From Chara braunii (Eukaryota > Streptophyta > Charophyceae > Charales > Characeae), in the NCBI GenBank assembly GCA_003427395.1, contig BFEA01000072.1:3205245-3235524 (forward strand): DNA of 30,280 nt. Reading direction: 5' to 3'. Positions within the stretch are counted from its first letter, which is position 1; each line of letters begins with the position of its first letter. Both the position numbers and the translations under genes were made by a program. The notes beneath the pieces were generated by a model, which did not search any database, was not told the origin of the DNA, and worked only from the letters and a program-made list of their open reading frames with translations. Shown piece after piece: positions 22,509 to 28,420 of the stretch.

Positions 22509-24260
22509 TCCCTTAAGAAGCCGTCAATTTTGAGAGGCACATTAATTATCACTGCCCACGAGTTCCACCATCAGCTCAGTGAAGCCCTGGACAAAAGAGA
22601 TGGATGATACTGAAAACCACTAAGCATGGGATCACACCCAGGACAAAATAGATGGATGACACTGAAAACCACTAAGCATAGGATCACAGTGAAAATAAGC
22701 GGTTTTCTCCACGACTTACGTACCTTAGGGTCCAAGACATTGGCCCCAAATTCGTATGTCCCAGCCGGAACCTTGATACATTGTGGCTGGGAAGGCACCT
22801 CCACTGACCCCATATAAACACTGCATGCAAGACGAAAGCAGTTAAATTTGTCAACACGACAGCAACGGCATCAACATCGCTGAATCGACAAGATTAGACA
22901 AAGGATAACACAGATGACAACAGTACAATCAATACTAAATAAATCACAGACGATCTTCAGAGAATGAGGAGTCCTTATGGATAGAAAAATCACTCCACTC
23001 GTGACTTGTTGGAGGATCACACAAACTCTGGATCTAAAACAGTGAGCGATTGAAAATTTATCGACACTAGACCAGCACCAGCACCAGCACCACCACCAGA
23101 CCAGCACCAGACCAGCACCAGCATCACCACCACCACCAGACCAGCACCAGCACCAGCATCAGCAACCACAGCATTTAAAACAATATGAGAAAAAGGAAGA
23201 GAGACAAACAATAGCACAATACATGCCCCTGCCGATCTTCAAAGTGAGACATTAAAATGGTGGATAAACAATCACCCTTGCCCGCGTCGTCAGAGGATCA
23301 TCTGCAGAACATCCTGGCACTGGCATTCCCACAGAAGATGTACATCTGATGATCATCAGAGCATCTCGCACTGTGATCATCAAGGCAAAACTGTCTGTGC
23401 TTGCACGCTGATGATCAGGTGCTTAGGGGGATGAGGTATGAATTACTCCTGAGTGCTTCCGTCAAACATAAGCGGGAACCAAGGCAAAGTAAGGCATCGA
23501 GTTAGACGGCAGGAAGGCGTTCGGAGCTCAGGGTTGTAGGGGTCGATCACCCATCCTATAATCAGGTCCAGATCAGGACACGGATCTGGCAAAAACACAC
23601 AGGCTCGTCAACGGGCTGGCCAGGTGCTGCAGTAAAAAAAAAAGAAGAAACGAAAATGCAAGAATGTGCACATGTGGTTAACGGGGACCCCCGAGTTTCA
23701 GCTCCTGGGTAACAGGTCCAAAACTGAAATTAGGCATTGGGGGTGAAATTTTATGTTTTTTTGGTTTTTTTTTTTTGCCTGTTTTTGTCTTACTTCAAGG
23801 TTGTTGTGTACCAAATTTGGTCTCATTTGGAGCATTGGAATTTCCTCTGATAAGACCATTTCCAAAAACGCTGAAAATTCTGAAAATTCGCTGAATCCAA
23901 AATGCCATTCAAGTGCACTTTTGCCTTACTGTTTCACTCTGTTTTTATTTTATTTTTTTGCTTTTTTTCTAATGGTTTGTTAATATGGTGTGCACTCTAT
24001 GGAATGATGCAATTTTTGGTTAAAAATGGCTTCTGGTTTTCTTATAAATAGCATTAAAAAAACGCTGAAATTTTGGGTCTCCGTTAAGCACCTCTCGGAG
24101 AATGATAAACGACAAAGGTATTGCAAAGGCAAGCTGGAAAAGAGAACATGAGACAACGCTCTGGACCTCTGTATATACCTGTGAGTCAACGCAAACTTTT
24201 GATTCAATGACTTCGTGAAGTCAAATCGGAAACCCTCAAAGTAATCCGGCTTCAGTGCAT
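3087..24260 (-). CDS. TOM40: TOM40, mitochondrial import channel: nine internal exons of a very long gene
   Basis: TOM40 is the beta-barrel pore of the TOM complex in the mitochondrial outer membrane, through which nearly all nuclear-encoded mitochondrial precursors pass (Porin_3 family). Joined in minus order, the exons are 24260-24179, 22820-22724, 21305-21210, 19905-19855, 16739-16674, 13068-12967, 10099-10031, 6389-6306 and 3182-3087: 743 nt, about 247 codons with no stop. Landmarks are [63 protein letters not shown] and [13 protein letters not shown], in the same order and spacing as in land-plant TOM40. All visible introns are GT-AG; that between exons 2 and 3 is phase 2, the later ones phase 0. 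The start codon exon and the final exon (about 18 residues, normally ending YKFGFG...VGE) were not found here. No frameshift or stop is seen, so the gene looks functional. Confidence 0.94.
3675..3815 (+). repeat. G-rich tract with many G-runs
   Basis: About 140 bases of nearly unbroken GGG to GGGGGGG runs separated by one to six bases, on the plus strand, which is the template strand for TOM40. The run spacing meets the usual G-quadruplex pattern several times over. Confidence 0.85.
4092..4475 (+). mobile_element. tRNA-derived SINE, copy 1
   Basis: The head has an A-box-like AAGCTCAGATGGTAGAGCAC near 4107 and a B-box-like GGGTTTGATTCCCC near 4150, spaced as in a tRNA. The body (CCCTGGATGGTCTTGGC..., GGTGCATACACGTGCAATTC, GAGAGAAGAAAATAGCG) resembles the second copy at 26841 in the same order (GGTGCATAGATGTGGATT..., GAGAGAAGAATATAGAT). 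Shared order over about 350 bp makes one SINE family likely. The 3' edge is approximate. Confidence 0.75.
4711..4858. repeat. Exact 74-bp tandem duplication
   Basis: 4711-4784 and 4785-4858 are identical, starting GATGTGGACCAACTGCGG and ending GGCAGAATGGCAGAGAT. The identity suggests a recent event. One frame through it is open ([15 protein letters not shown]) but matches no family I know. Confidence 0.95.
5753..6274. repeat. AG-rich (GAGACA-type) repeat with a 139-bp tandem duplication
   Basis: From 5753 the plus strand is almost free of T, built of variants of ACAGAGAGA. Within it about 6006-6144 is repeated at 6145-6274 (AGCAACAGAAAGAGACAAATG ... ATATATGTAGGGAGGA), with a short insertion (CTGTCTCACAGG region) in the first copy. 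The long minus-strand Ser/Leu/Cys-rich frames here are low complexity. Confidence 0.9.
6306..6389 (-). CDS. TOM40: TOM40 exon 9 (28 codons)
   Basis: The acceptor is GATTGTTTCCAG|GTATCACTTG and the donor CGACAG|GTCAGTCAC. It reads [20 protein letters not shown] then GYDCLLRQ in phase 0, matching [28 protein letters not shown] in land plants: 28 residues in both. A 139-bp tandem duplication of AG-rich DNA lies just beyond its donor side (6006-6274). Confidence 0.95.
7375..7410. repeat. (CT)n(CA)n compound microsatellite
   Basis: CT units to 7394, then a single GA step, then CA units to 7410. Confidence 0.95.
8430..9377. repeat. Pyrimidine-rich CTT/CCT tract with a 453-bp tandem duplication
   Basis: The plus strand is almost entirely C and T. 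The stretch 8721-8924 (TTCGTACTCC... to ...AAACCTCCCTCCAC) recurs at 9174-9377 at an offset of 453 with only scattered changes. (CTT)n arrays precede both copies (8649-8710 and 9060-9175), so the unit is about 453 bp of array plus unique part. The 262-codon minus-strand frame of mostly Glu over this tract is not a gene. Confidence 0.92.
9439..9558 (+). pseudogene. U2 snRNA retropseudogene (5' part plus A-tail)
   Basis: The sequence starts ATACTTTACTCAGCCTTTTG and continues GCTAAGATAAAGTGTGGTATCTG then GATCAGTTTAATATCTG, which follows the U2 snRNA 5' domain through stem-loops I and IIa. Homology fades in stem-loop IIb (GGTCCATCGGACTAAC) and passes into an A-rich tail from about 9528. The branch-point pairing motif GUAGUA is mutated to GTGGTA, and there is no Sm site or 3' half, so it cannot be a working U2. 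An imperfect direct repeat flanks it: GTTACCAACGAAGAA at 9420-9434 and GTTACCAATCAAGAA at 9559-9573, as expected for a copy made by a LINE-type machinery. It lies antisense to TOM40. Confidence 0.88.
10031..10099 (-). CDS. TOM40: TOM40 exon 8 (23 codons)
   Basis: The chosen acceptor is TTGCAAGAACAG|TTTTCAG and the donor GATAAG|GTACGCAG. It reads [18 protein letters not shown] then KVSDK. This choice makes exons 7 and 8 join as [14 protein letters not shown], the same length as plant TDKMVATGQVASTG. Two nearer AG sites exist. TTTTCAG|TTGC runs into a stop in phase 0. GCTCAG|GTAGCG stays in frame but would drop five residues. The conserved VASTG core is certain; the exact 5' edge is less so. 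Confidence 0.92.
10332..10502. repeat. 19-bp direct repeat 152 bp apart
   Basis: CATGCCTGCCAATGCCCAT occurs exactly at 10332-10350 and 10484-10502. The intervening 133 bp has no clear terminal inverted repeats. Confidence 0.8.
10937..11292. mobile_element. Non-autonomous hAT-like DNA transposon (MITE)
   Basis: An element of 356 bp begins CTGTGTAGCA and ends TGCTACGCAG, terminal inverted repeats with one mismatch in ten. The 8-bp sequence CTTCTCAC is present exactly on both sides (10929-10936 and 11293-11300), a perfect target-site duplication of the hAT length. Both subterminal parts are dense in CGAAC/GTTCG motifs (for example GGCGAACGTGTTCGCG and TTCGCGTTCGGAGGG), while the middle (about 11010-11205) is AT-rich. 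It has no coding capacity. Confidence 0.85.
12967..13068 (-). CDS. TOM40: TOM40 exon 7 (34 codons)
   Basis: The acceptor is GATGTACAG|AGTGTGACTC and the donor AAGGCT|GTAAGTTG. It reads [20 protein letters not shown], then [14 protein letters not shown], in phase 0. Plants have SV...[29 protein letters not shown], so this exon is clearly homologous, with a changed stretch after QRK (WGYAFAARH for SGIGYAARY). The opposite strand is also open here, but that frame is only a shadow of this exon. Confidence 0.94.
13404..13669. repeat. 138-bp tandem duplication, diverged
   Basis: The unit starting ATCACCCTCT at 13404 recurs at 13542. Both copies contain CATCCATGTCCATCTTA, a segment ATTGAGCT.CTCAG.GTCA, AATGCCTC.TGAAG.CTCAT and CACACATAAAA. 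Confidence 0.85.
14090..14690. repeat. AG-rich repeats interleaved with a degenerate AGCAC-motif tract
   Basis: Blocks of GAGAGAGGACACAGAGAG-type repeats (14148-14225, 14325-14427) alternate with sequence in which AGCAC variants (GAAGCAC, GTAGCAC, AAAGCAC, TAGCACG) recur about every 8-20 bases, often next to AAGTTCA or TTCAC. The pattern is too loose for a standard tandem repeat but clearly periodic. Confidence 0.75.
15132..15601. repeat. About 222-bp tandem duplication, diverged
   Basis: Copy 1 (15132-15353) and copy 2 (15354-15601) share TCATGCAG...CATAAGA.TCTGCAAGAACCC, TTTGCAGCAACCAGCA, TTGCAATTG, CAATTTCCTCCACTGG, ACATATCGG and a closing GGCCGTC. Many substitutions and a short insertion in copy 2 show an older event. 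Confidence 0.88.
15972..16060. repeat. (TG)n microsatellite
   Basis: About 44 TG units with one interruption (AG) near 16051. Confidence 0.98.
16207..16573. repeat. Triplicated repeat of roughly 110-120 bp
   Basis: GTGAGTG.ATCAC..ATT, then .CAAGTTGA.TGGCT, then ATTTGGAA..TACATTTG, occurs three times, near 16253, 16363 and 16477. Copies 2 and 3 are the closest pair. The array ends about 100 bp short of exon 6. Confidence 0.85.
16674..16739 (-). CDS. TOM40: TOM40 exon 6 (22 codons)
   Basis: The acceptor is GTTTCTTATGTTGCAG|GGTTCAAC and the donor ATTCAG|GTGTTTG. It reads [13 protein letters not shown] then AFYGANYIQ in phase 0. This matches the plant [22 protein letters not shown] segment residue for residue in length, and YGANYIQ is the recognisable core. 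Confidence 0.95.
17602..17664. repeat. (CT)n microsatellite running into the gap
   Basis: Pure CT up to the first N. Confidence 0.97.
17665..18094. other. Assembly gap, 430 N
   Basis: An unbroken run of N. The left flank is (CT)n and the right flank (TG)n, so the missing sequence is probably a compound microsatellite. The stated length may be an estimate. Confidence 0.99.
18095..18140. repeat. (TG)n microsatellite after the gap
   Basis: Pure TG from the last N to CCCCC at 18141. Confidence 0.97.
18349..18645. repeat. Local duplications around a (CTTTT)n tract
   Basis: AACAACTTCTACA.GGTACATC followed by AATGAAGA is present at about 18349 and 18386. ACATAAAC..TTATTGG.AGCC follows at 18420 and again at 18592. 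(TCTTT)n lies between them at 18471-18510. Confidence 0.8.
19154..19266. repeat. (GA)n microsatellite
   Basis: About 55 GA units with a few GTGA and GCGA interruptions near the 3' end. Confidence 0.97.
19456..19520. repeat. (CT)n(CA)n compound microsatellite
   Basis: CT to about 19493 and CA to 19520, the same compound order as at 7375-7410. Confidence 0.97.
19855..19905 (-). CDS. TOM40: TOM40 exon 5 (17 codons)
   Basis: The acceptor is TTTGTCTCCTGTCTGCAG|TTGACAAATG and the donor GACATGAAG|GTAAGGAC. It reads [17 protein letters not shown] in phase 0. LTNEPHxSQ is one of the most conserved TOM40 motifs. The tail AVCDIDMK replaces GMFNFDYK of land plants, so that strand is diverged here. At 51 nt it is the smallest exon seen, and it sits between introns of 1.3 and 3.1 kb. 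Confidence 0.95.
20064..20137. repeat. Exact 37-bp tandem duplication
   Basis: 20064-20100 and 20101-20137 are identical (ATCACTCGAGCACTAGG ... GCACTGATCCC). Confidence 0.95.
20385..20945 (-). other. Nuclear insertion of plastid DNA (NUPT)
   Basis: A strongly AT-rich island (TTTATT, AATAAT, ATTATAAG runs) sits abruptly in mixed-composition intron DNA. Its left end contains the 5' exon of plastid trnV-UAC on the minus strand. The rest would then be the upstream spacer of trnV, which has no gene. Both edges are estimated from base composition: the left lies near the change to GC-rich sequence at about 20385, the right near 20945. Confidence 0.72.
20411..20447 (-). pseudogene. trnV-UAC: 5' exon of plastid trnV-UAC (tRNA-Val fragment)
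   Basis: The minus strand reads AGGGCCATAGCTCAGCGGTA then GAGCGCCTCGTTTACAC: acceptor 5' strand, D-stem and loop, and anticodon arm with anticodon UAC. It stops where plastid trnV-UAC genes carry their group II intron (…CTCGTTTACAC). The 3' exon, which would supply the T-arm and pairing acceptor strand, is absent, so no working tRNA can be made from this copy. Confidence 0.85.
21210..21305 (-). CDS. TOM40: TOM40 exon 4
   Basis: The acceptor is GACCTGGGCAG|ATGATGCTAG and the donor GGTCTG|GTATGTCG. It reads [20 protein letters not shown], then [12 protein letters not shown], 32 codons in phase 0. The plant counterpart is [32 protein letters not shown], so the length is conserved, while the second half is more diverged (NDFLSC for TDNLSL, NGL for NAQ). 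Confidence 0.95.
21965..22264. repeat. Minisatellite, about eight copies of a 38-41-bp unit
   Basis: The unit is CAGCATGACCCACACACATA followed by CAGGTGCGCCACTGCAAAGC, with 1-3-bp length variants and a few substitutions. The repetitive Cys/Val/Trp-rich minus-strand frames across it are artefacts. Confidence 0.95.
22432..22507. repeat. (CTT)n(CTA)n compound trinucleotide repeat
   Basis: CTT units pass into about 19 CTA units at 22450. Confidence 0.97.
22589..22692. repeat. 52-bp tandem duplication near the exon 3 donor
   Basis: GGACAAAA.AGATGGATGA recurs at 22589 and 22641, each followed by ACTGAAAACCACTAAGCAT and .GGATCACA, with few changes. It ends about 30 bp beyond the exon 3 donor. Confidence 0.9.
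22724..22820 (-). CDS. TOM40: TOM40 exon 3
   Basis: The acceptor is CTTGCATGCAG|TGTTTATATG and the donor CCTAAG|GTACGTAAG, close to ideal. With the AG of exon 2 the first codon is AGT (Ser), giving [12 protein letters not shown], then a variable stretch, then [16 protein letters not shown]. The MGxVEVPSQ and YEFGAN...DPK motifs are typical of plant TOM40. It ends in phase 0. The phase 2 joint between exons 2 and 3 restores the exact family length across the junction, which supports both splice sites. Confidence 0.96.
23069..23165. repeat. Irregular (CCAGCA)n/(CCA)n repeat
   Basis: ACCAGCACCAGCACC and CCACCACCAGACCAGCACC units repeat with ATC and AGA variants. Confidence 0.9.
23682..24083. 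mobile_element. MITE bounded by TTAA (piggyBac- or Kolobok-like)
   Basis: TTAA (23678-23681) is followed by CGGGGACCC...TTTCAGC, and the other end reads GCTGAAATTTTGGGTCTCCG followed by TTAA (24084-24087). The ends are inverted repeats (CGGGGACCC against CGGAGACCC, then TTTCAGC in both). The interior is T-rich and non-coding, with repeated AACGCTGAAA. A TTAA duplication is characteristic of piggyBac and Kolobok elements; which of them moved this one is not visible. Confidence 0.72.
24179..24260 (-). CDS. TOM40: TOM40 exon 2
   Basis: The acceptor is GTGATTGCAG|ATGCACTG and the donor CACAG|GTATATAC. The exon begins with two bases completing a codon (intron 1 is phase 1), reads [20 protein letters not shown] then KFALTH, and ends with AG, which needs the first base of exon 3 (T) to make Ser. 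In land plants this stretch is [27 protein letters not shown], at roughly residues 45-72, just before the first barrel strands. Exon numbering assumes a single upstream coding exon. Confidence 0.95.
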
Positions 24261-24718
24261 CTGCAATCACAACAAAAACAGCAGAAAAAAAGAGCGAAGC
24301 GTCAATTCAGGGCACGGGAAGAGATCAAAGAGGGAGAGGGGAAGGGGAGGCCAGGGCGCAAGTGGTGGCGTAACACTAAAAATAGCGCTAGCAGCAGCTG
24401 CATTCAATGGCATACTAGATAGGTGATGAACTCAACAGACGGCCGGGATGGTCCAGCGCACCAGACCGTTCTGCACGCTGACCTGACCGGATGGTCCAGC
24501 GCAGCCAGTCCCCCCCCCCCAAAACCGACCTGCACCTAGTCCAAGTCACCCACTGACCTCCCCGGTCCAACCACTGACAAGCTAGCAGTCCCCATAGCGA
24601 CCAGCCTGTTTCACTGCTGATTGCTGACTCCAGCACACCGCCCACCGTTACCCACCGATCAGCCCCTTCCCATTTTTCAACCAGCACCGCCGTCCCTGGT
24701 CCACTCACTGCCTAGCTA

Positions 24719-24904
24719 TCAGGCCCGATCATCATTCTAGCGGTTTTCAGGCCAATCATCGTTCTAGCGGTTTTCAGGCCAATCATCATTCTAGCGGTTT
24801 TCAGGCCAATCACCATTCTAACGGTTTTCAGGCCAATCACCATTCTAGCGGTTTTCAGGCCAATCACCATTCTAGCGGCTTTCAGGCCAATCATCATTCT
24901 AGCG
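24719..24904. repeat. 27-bp minisatellite, about seven copies
   Basis: The unit is AATCATCATTCTAGCGG followed by TTTTCAGGCC, with point variants (CATCG, CACCA, TAACGG, GGCTTT). Because 27 is a multiple of three, an open minus frame repeats MIGLKTARM, which explains the short frame seen there. Confidence 0.95.
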
Positions 24905-24907
24905 GAC

Positions 24908-25205
24908 AGACAGTAAGCACACTATGAGAAGACCGAGCACATTATACACATTGAGCTAATTGAGCACAAGCTAAGCACAGTGAACAAAACTGAGCACAGT
25001 CACTCATCACGCTGATCACACCAAGCAACATTCAGCAGCACAGTGAGCAGGCTGAGCACAATTCGCGCGTTGAGCAAAGAGCCCACAGTGAGGACATACA
25101 TAGACCGGACTGGGCACAGTGATGAGCACACACTCATACTAATAATCACGCTGAGCTCATGAATCAGCACATCGTGCGCCCGGAAGCACGTTGAGCACGA
25201 AGATA
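24908..25205. repeat. Degenerate TGAGCACA-motif tract
   Basis: TGAGCACA and variants (TAAGCACA, CGAGCACA, TTGAGCAC, GGGCACAGTG, CACGCTGA) recur every 8-20 bases over 300 bp. It resembles the AGCAC tract in intron 6. Confidence 0.75.
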
Positions 25206-26098
25206 TCGTCCCATTGAGTGTGGGCAGCAAAGCCATATATTTCGTCACATGAATATCAGAGCGCAAAAGCGAAAAAAACAAAAGGAAGCAAAAGAGATAC
25301 CAATTCATTTTTTATCTTCTTCCTTACAAGTCCCCCTGTTCAGAACCTCTTGCGTACAAGGCCGCCCACGTGGATGTAGGTTGAGCGCCGGCTGCCCCCA
25401 CCCCCGTGTGTCATATCGACCCACTTGCACACAGCCAAAGGGATATTTGACGATATATAGTCCCAAAGCGCGCGCTTGCTTGGAACGGTCTGTCATTCTG
25501 ACACACGAACAGCAGGCTACTTAAGTTGCCACGCGTTTCTAAAATTAACTAAGTATTTTCTCGACTTTCTTTCCCATCTATTTCTCCATCTCCCCCCCCC
25601 CTCCTTCCCCACCCCCCCCAAAAAAAAAAAGAAAAGTCCATACCCACCTGCTGACCCTACCGTCTTCCGCCCAACACAACACACCCTGATAACGAATGTA
25701 GACAAGCTATCTTTCTGGTCCAGTGCGGCCAAAATGAGGCCGCCTTGTGCTCGGGGGAAGACGGTGGCGCTGAATAAGAAATGGTGATTCAGTCACGTAC
25801 TGTACTGTCGCTGCCCCCCCTCTTTTTTATCTTTTTTGACTGTTTTTTTTGTTTGTTTCTTTGTTTCTTTGTTTCTTTGTTTGTTTGTCTTTTCACGCTA
25901 CCCATTTCTGCTCTTTCCCTCTCCCGCGAGCCCTCTCTCTCTCCGATTACGTGTGTGGAAAAAAATCCATGTTATTGCGAGTGTGAAGCAGGAGGTGCAG
26001 CTTGTTTGGAAAAAACGTCCGTGTGACCGACCGAGCAATCAAAATCCCCTCTTGTGCTTTTTTCTTTGTAATGCGCTCTCGCTGTGTGTATAAGGGCC

Positions 26099-26255
26099 AG
26101 ATCCCACTGGCAAAGAGGATTGGAAATAAGTGTCTGAATCTGGACGTGTTCCACTCAGAGATACAGAAAAGAGGATCACTCACAATCTTTTCCACCTCTC
26201 CACAAACACGTCCAGATTCAGACACTTTTTCCAATCTTCTTTGCCAGCGGGATCT
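26099..26255. repeat. Long inverted repeat (hairpin), 52-bp arms
   Basis: The left arm 26099-26150 (AGATCCCACTGGCAAAGA ... CTGAATCTGGACGTGTT) and right arm 26205-26255 are complementary with two mismatches and one single-base indel, around a 54-nt loop. Weaker pairing continues outward to about 26087 and 26268. No target-site duplication is evident. Confidence 0.9.
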
Positions 26256-26406
26256 CGCCCTAACACAAGTTCCTTGATATTGAATAATGTCTGTCACACA
26301 CACTCCTTAAAATTCAAAAGTTGATCGGTCAAAGGTGGGAAGAACGGAAAAAAAAAAACAAAAAAAAAACGAAGGTTAAACAAAGTGACGATTTTAGTAA
26401 CATACA

Positions 26407-26533
26407 GGGCCTCACCGCACTACTCACCAAATGTACAAAACAAAATGAGAATGAATCTTCCAATCGAACATGGAAAAATGCACAGCCATCATTTTTGTCT
26501 TTTCTGCATTTGGTGAGTGGTGCGGCGAGGCCC
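26407..26533. repeat. Second long inverted repeat, about 43-bp arms
   Basis: The left arm 26407-26448 (GGGCCTCACCGCACTACTCA ... AAAATGA) pairs with the right arm 26489-26533, with four mismatches in the outer 34 bp and a short indel nearer the loop. The loop is 40 nt. It starts about 150 bp after the first hairpin and has an unrelated sequence. Confidence 0.88.
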
Positions 26534-26696
26534 ATAATCGATATTACACCCACATTTAGGGTCTAGTTTCGATCTTCGAGTCCCCCTTCAGGGGGTTTCG
26601 TAAAATTGATCATAAAAAAAAACGCTCATTCCAAATTCCAAATGAATCGAATTTCCAATTTCCAATTTCCACTTCCAGAATCGCTTAGTGAATGAT

Positions 26697-26760
26697 GGCG
26701 GCGGCGGCGGCGGCGGAGGCGGAGGCGGAGGCGGAGGCGGAGGCGGAGGCGGAGGCGGCG
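26697..26760. repeat. (GGC)n(GGCGGA)n repeat
   Basis: Six GGC units are followed by GGCGGA units and a closing GGCGGCGATGG. Confidence 0.95.
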
Positions 26761-26840
26761 ATGGTGCACAGCAAAGACAGAGGAGGTTGATGGAGAGGAT
26801 GAGGATGACGATAGCAATGACAATTGCGATGGCAATAAGC

Positions 26841-27295
26841 GGCGGCCTAGCTCAGTTGGTAGAGCACGAAGGCGGCATTCAAGAGGTCGTGTGAGTTCGA
26901 TTCCCCACGTCTTGCATTCGATATGAAGAACCCCCGCGGTCTCTGCGGGACGTTGCGGGACCACCACCCACCACCTGCTGGGATACGGCTTGCCGCCCCC
27001 TGGTTGGTCTCGATAGGGGGGGGGAATTGCAATATTCCCATCCCCTTCCATCCACAGCCAGGGGTTAAGAAAAACACAGCGGTCCTCAGGCATGGGAGGA
27101 GGAGGAGGAGGATGGTGCCAGCCAACCCATAACTCTTAGGGCAGTCCAGCTTCGGTGCATAGATGTGGATTGCAGTAAGTAGATTGCTGTTTACAGCAAA
27201 ACAACTTGACTTAGATTCCGATGGACATAGGAGCGGGGAGTTAGATAGTGTGAGGTACATCTGAGAGAAGAATATAGATTAATTTTTTTTTTTAA
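26841..27295 (+). mobile_element. tRNA-derived SINE, copy 2
   Basis: The head GGCGGCCTAGCTCAGTTGGT then AGAGCACGAAGG has a clear A box. A B box, GAGTTCGATTCCCC, lies near 26892, at tRNA spacing. The body (GGTTGGTCTCGATAGGGGGG..., CATCCACAGCCAGGGGTTAAG, TCCAGCTTCGGTGCATAGATG) ends in CTGAGAGAAGAATATAGATTAA and a T-run. A tRNA is not called, because the arms do not pair properly between the two boxes and the similarity to the copy at 4092 extends far beyond tRNA length. Confidence 0.78.
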
Positions 27296-27519
27296 AAGAA
27301 GAAGTGATCGCAATGGGCGATGTGCATCGACACGGCCAGCCTCACAAAACAGGAGGAGGACGGAGGACTCTAGCACTGGCGACGATGGCTATATAATGAT
27401 GATGATTGCAATGATGGATGATTGCGATGGTGACAATGATGATGGGTGGACAGGGATGTCGACGGCAACAACATGTGCGCCGCCAGCAATTGCTAAATTA
27501 CCCCTCCCTCCCTTTAGGA

Positions 27520-27730
27520 GGCATTGAACTCCGACGTTCCTGGCCGATCATTTCAGGGGCGGCGCTTTTTTCTCCGAACCGAGCCGAACCGAACCGAAAC
27601 GAACCGAAGTCGTCAGAGAGCTTACCATTGCTGGCGGCGACAGTCAGAGCTTCCGAAACGATTTCGGTTCGGCTCGGCAAAAACCGCCGCCAAAATTTTC
27701 GGCCAGGAACGTCTAATTTCAATATGCCCA
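27520..27730. repeat. Long imperfect inverted repeat, possible MITE
   Basis: The left part (GGCATTGAACTCCGACGTTCCTGG... to ...GAGCCGAACCGAACCGAAAC) and right part (ATTTCGGTTCGGCTCGG ... TTTTCGGCCAGGAACGTC ... CAATATGCC) are complementary over about 75 bp, including a perfect 14-bp block ACGTTCCTGGCCGA. The loop is about 55 nt. The apparent reading frames over it are artefacts of the two arms. No clear target-site duplication was found. Confidence 0.82.
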
Positions 27731-28142
27731 AATGAGCATAGTAGACCCCCATATTTGGATCGCATTGGAAGGAGAAATAACAGTATTTCGCGGCCAAGCA
27801 CTTGCACGACGCAATGTGGCCGATCCTTGACGGAATATCAGGCTGCTGAGCGAACAGAAACAAACGTGCCATAAATAGAAAGAAAAAAAAAAAACAATAA
27901 CGAGGCGCCCATGCCGAAGCCTACAGGATGTGAAATGGTGGCGGAGGGAGAAGGCTTTGCTGGACAGATCTGCACTGGCCTGGTGCTGATGCAGCTGGGC
28001 CTGAGAGAGATCGAGCTAGGTGGGAGATGGGAGTGTGCACGAGGACGAAAACGCCGAGCAAGTAAAAGAGAAGCAATAGCAGGACAAAGAGGAAACACAG
28101 GCGAAGAGAGCGCGCAAGGGGGGGGGAAGAGAGAGGGAGAGG

Positions 28143-28147
<5 letters not shown>

Positions 28148-28180
<33 letters not shown>

Positions 28181-28420
28181 AGAGTATGATTAGAGAGAGG
28201 GGCATAAACGGACGAGAGGCAAGCGAGATAAGCGATGATGCTGCTGAGAAGCACATAAACGGACGCTCCTGAAATGACGGATAGACCGAATGGAGAGAGA
28301 GACAGAGAGAGAGGGAGAGAGGGAGAGAGAGAGAGCGCGGAGTATGATTAGAGAGAGAGGCATAAACGGACGAGAGGCAAGCGAGAAAGCGATGCTGCTG
28401 CTGAGAAGAGAAGCACATAA
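28148..28420. repeat. (GA)n and a 158-bp spaced duplication
   Basis: (GA)n at 28148-28179 is followed by AGTATGATTAGAGAGAG... GGCATAAACGGACGAGAGG, GCAAGCGAGA and GCTGCTGAGAAG. The block recurs at 28341 after further GAGAGA repeats. Confidence 0.88.

Larger units (their letters stand above)
21306..22723 (-). other. TOM40 intron 3
   Basis: 1.4 kb holding a 39-bp minisatellite (21965-22264), a (CTT)n(CTA)n repeat (22432-22507) and a 52-bp tandem duplication (22589-22692) close to the exon 3 donor. 21310-21960 has no recognised element; a plus-strand open frame there (to 21973) matches nothing known to me. Confidence 0.85.
22821..24178 (-). other. TOM40 intron 2
   Basis: 1.36 kb. It contains a CCAGCA-rich repeat (23069-23165) and a 402-bp element bounded by TTAA (23682-24083). 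23170-23670 has nothing recognised. Confidence 0.88.

Noticed and set aside
26841-26912. Functional tRNA gene
   Set aside because: A and B boxes are present but the acceptor and anticodon stems do not form, and the similarity to the copy at 4092 continues well past the tRNA, so it is a SINE head.
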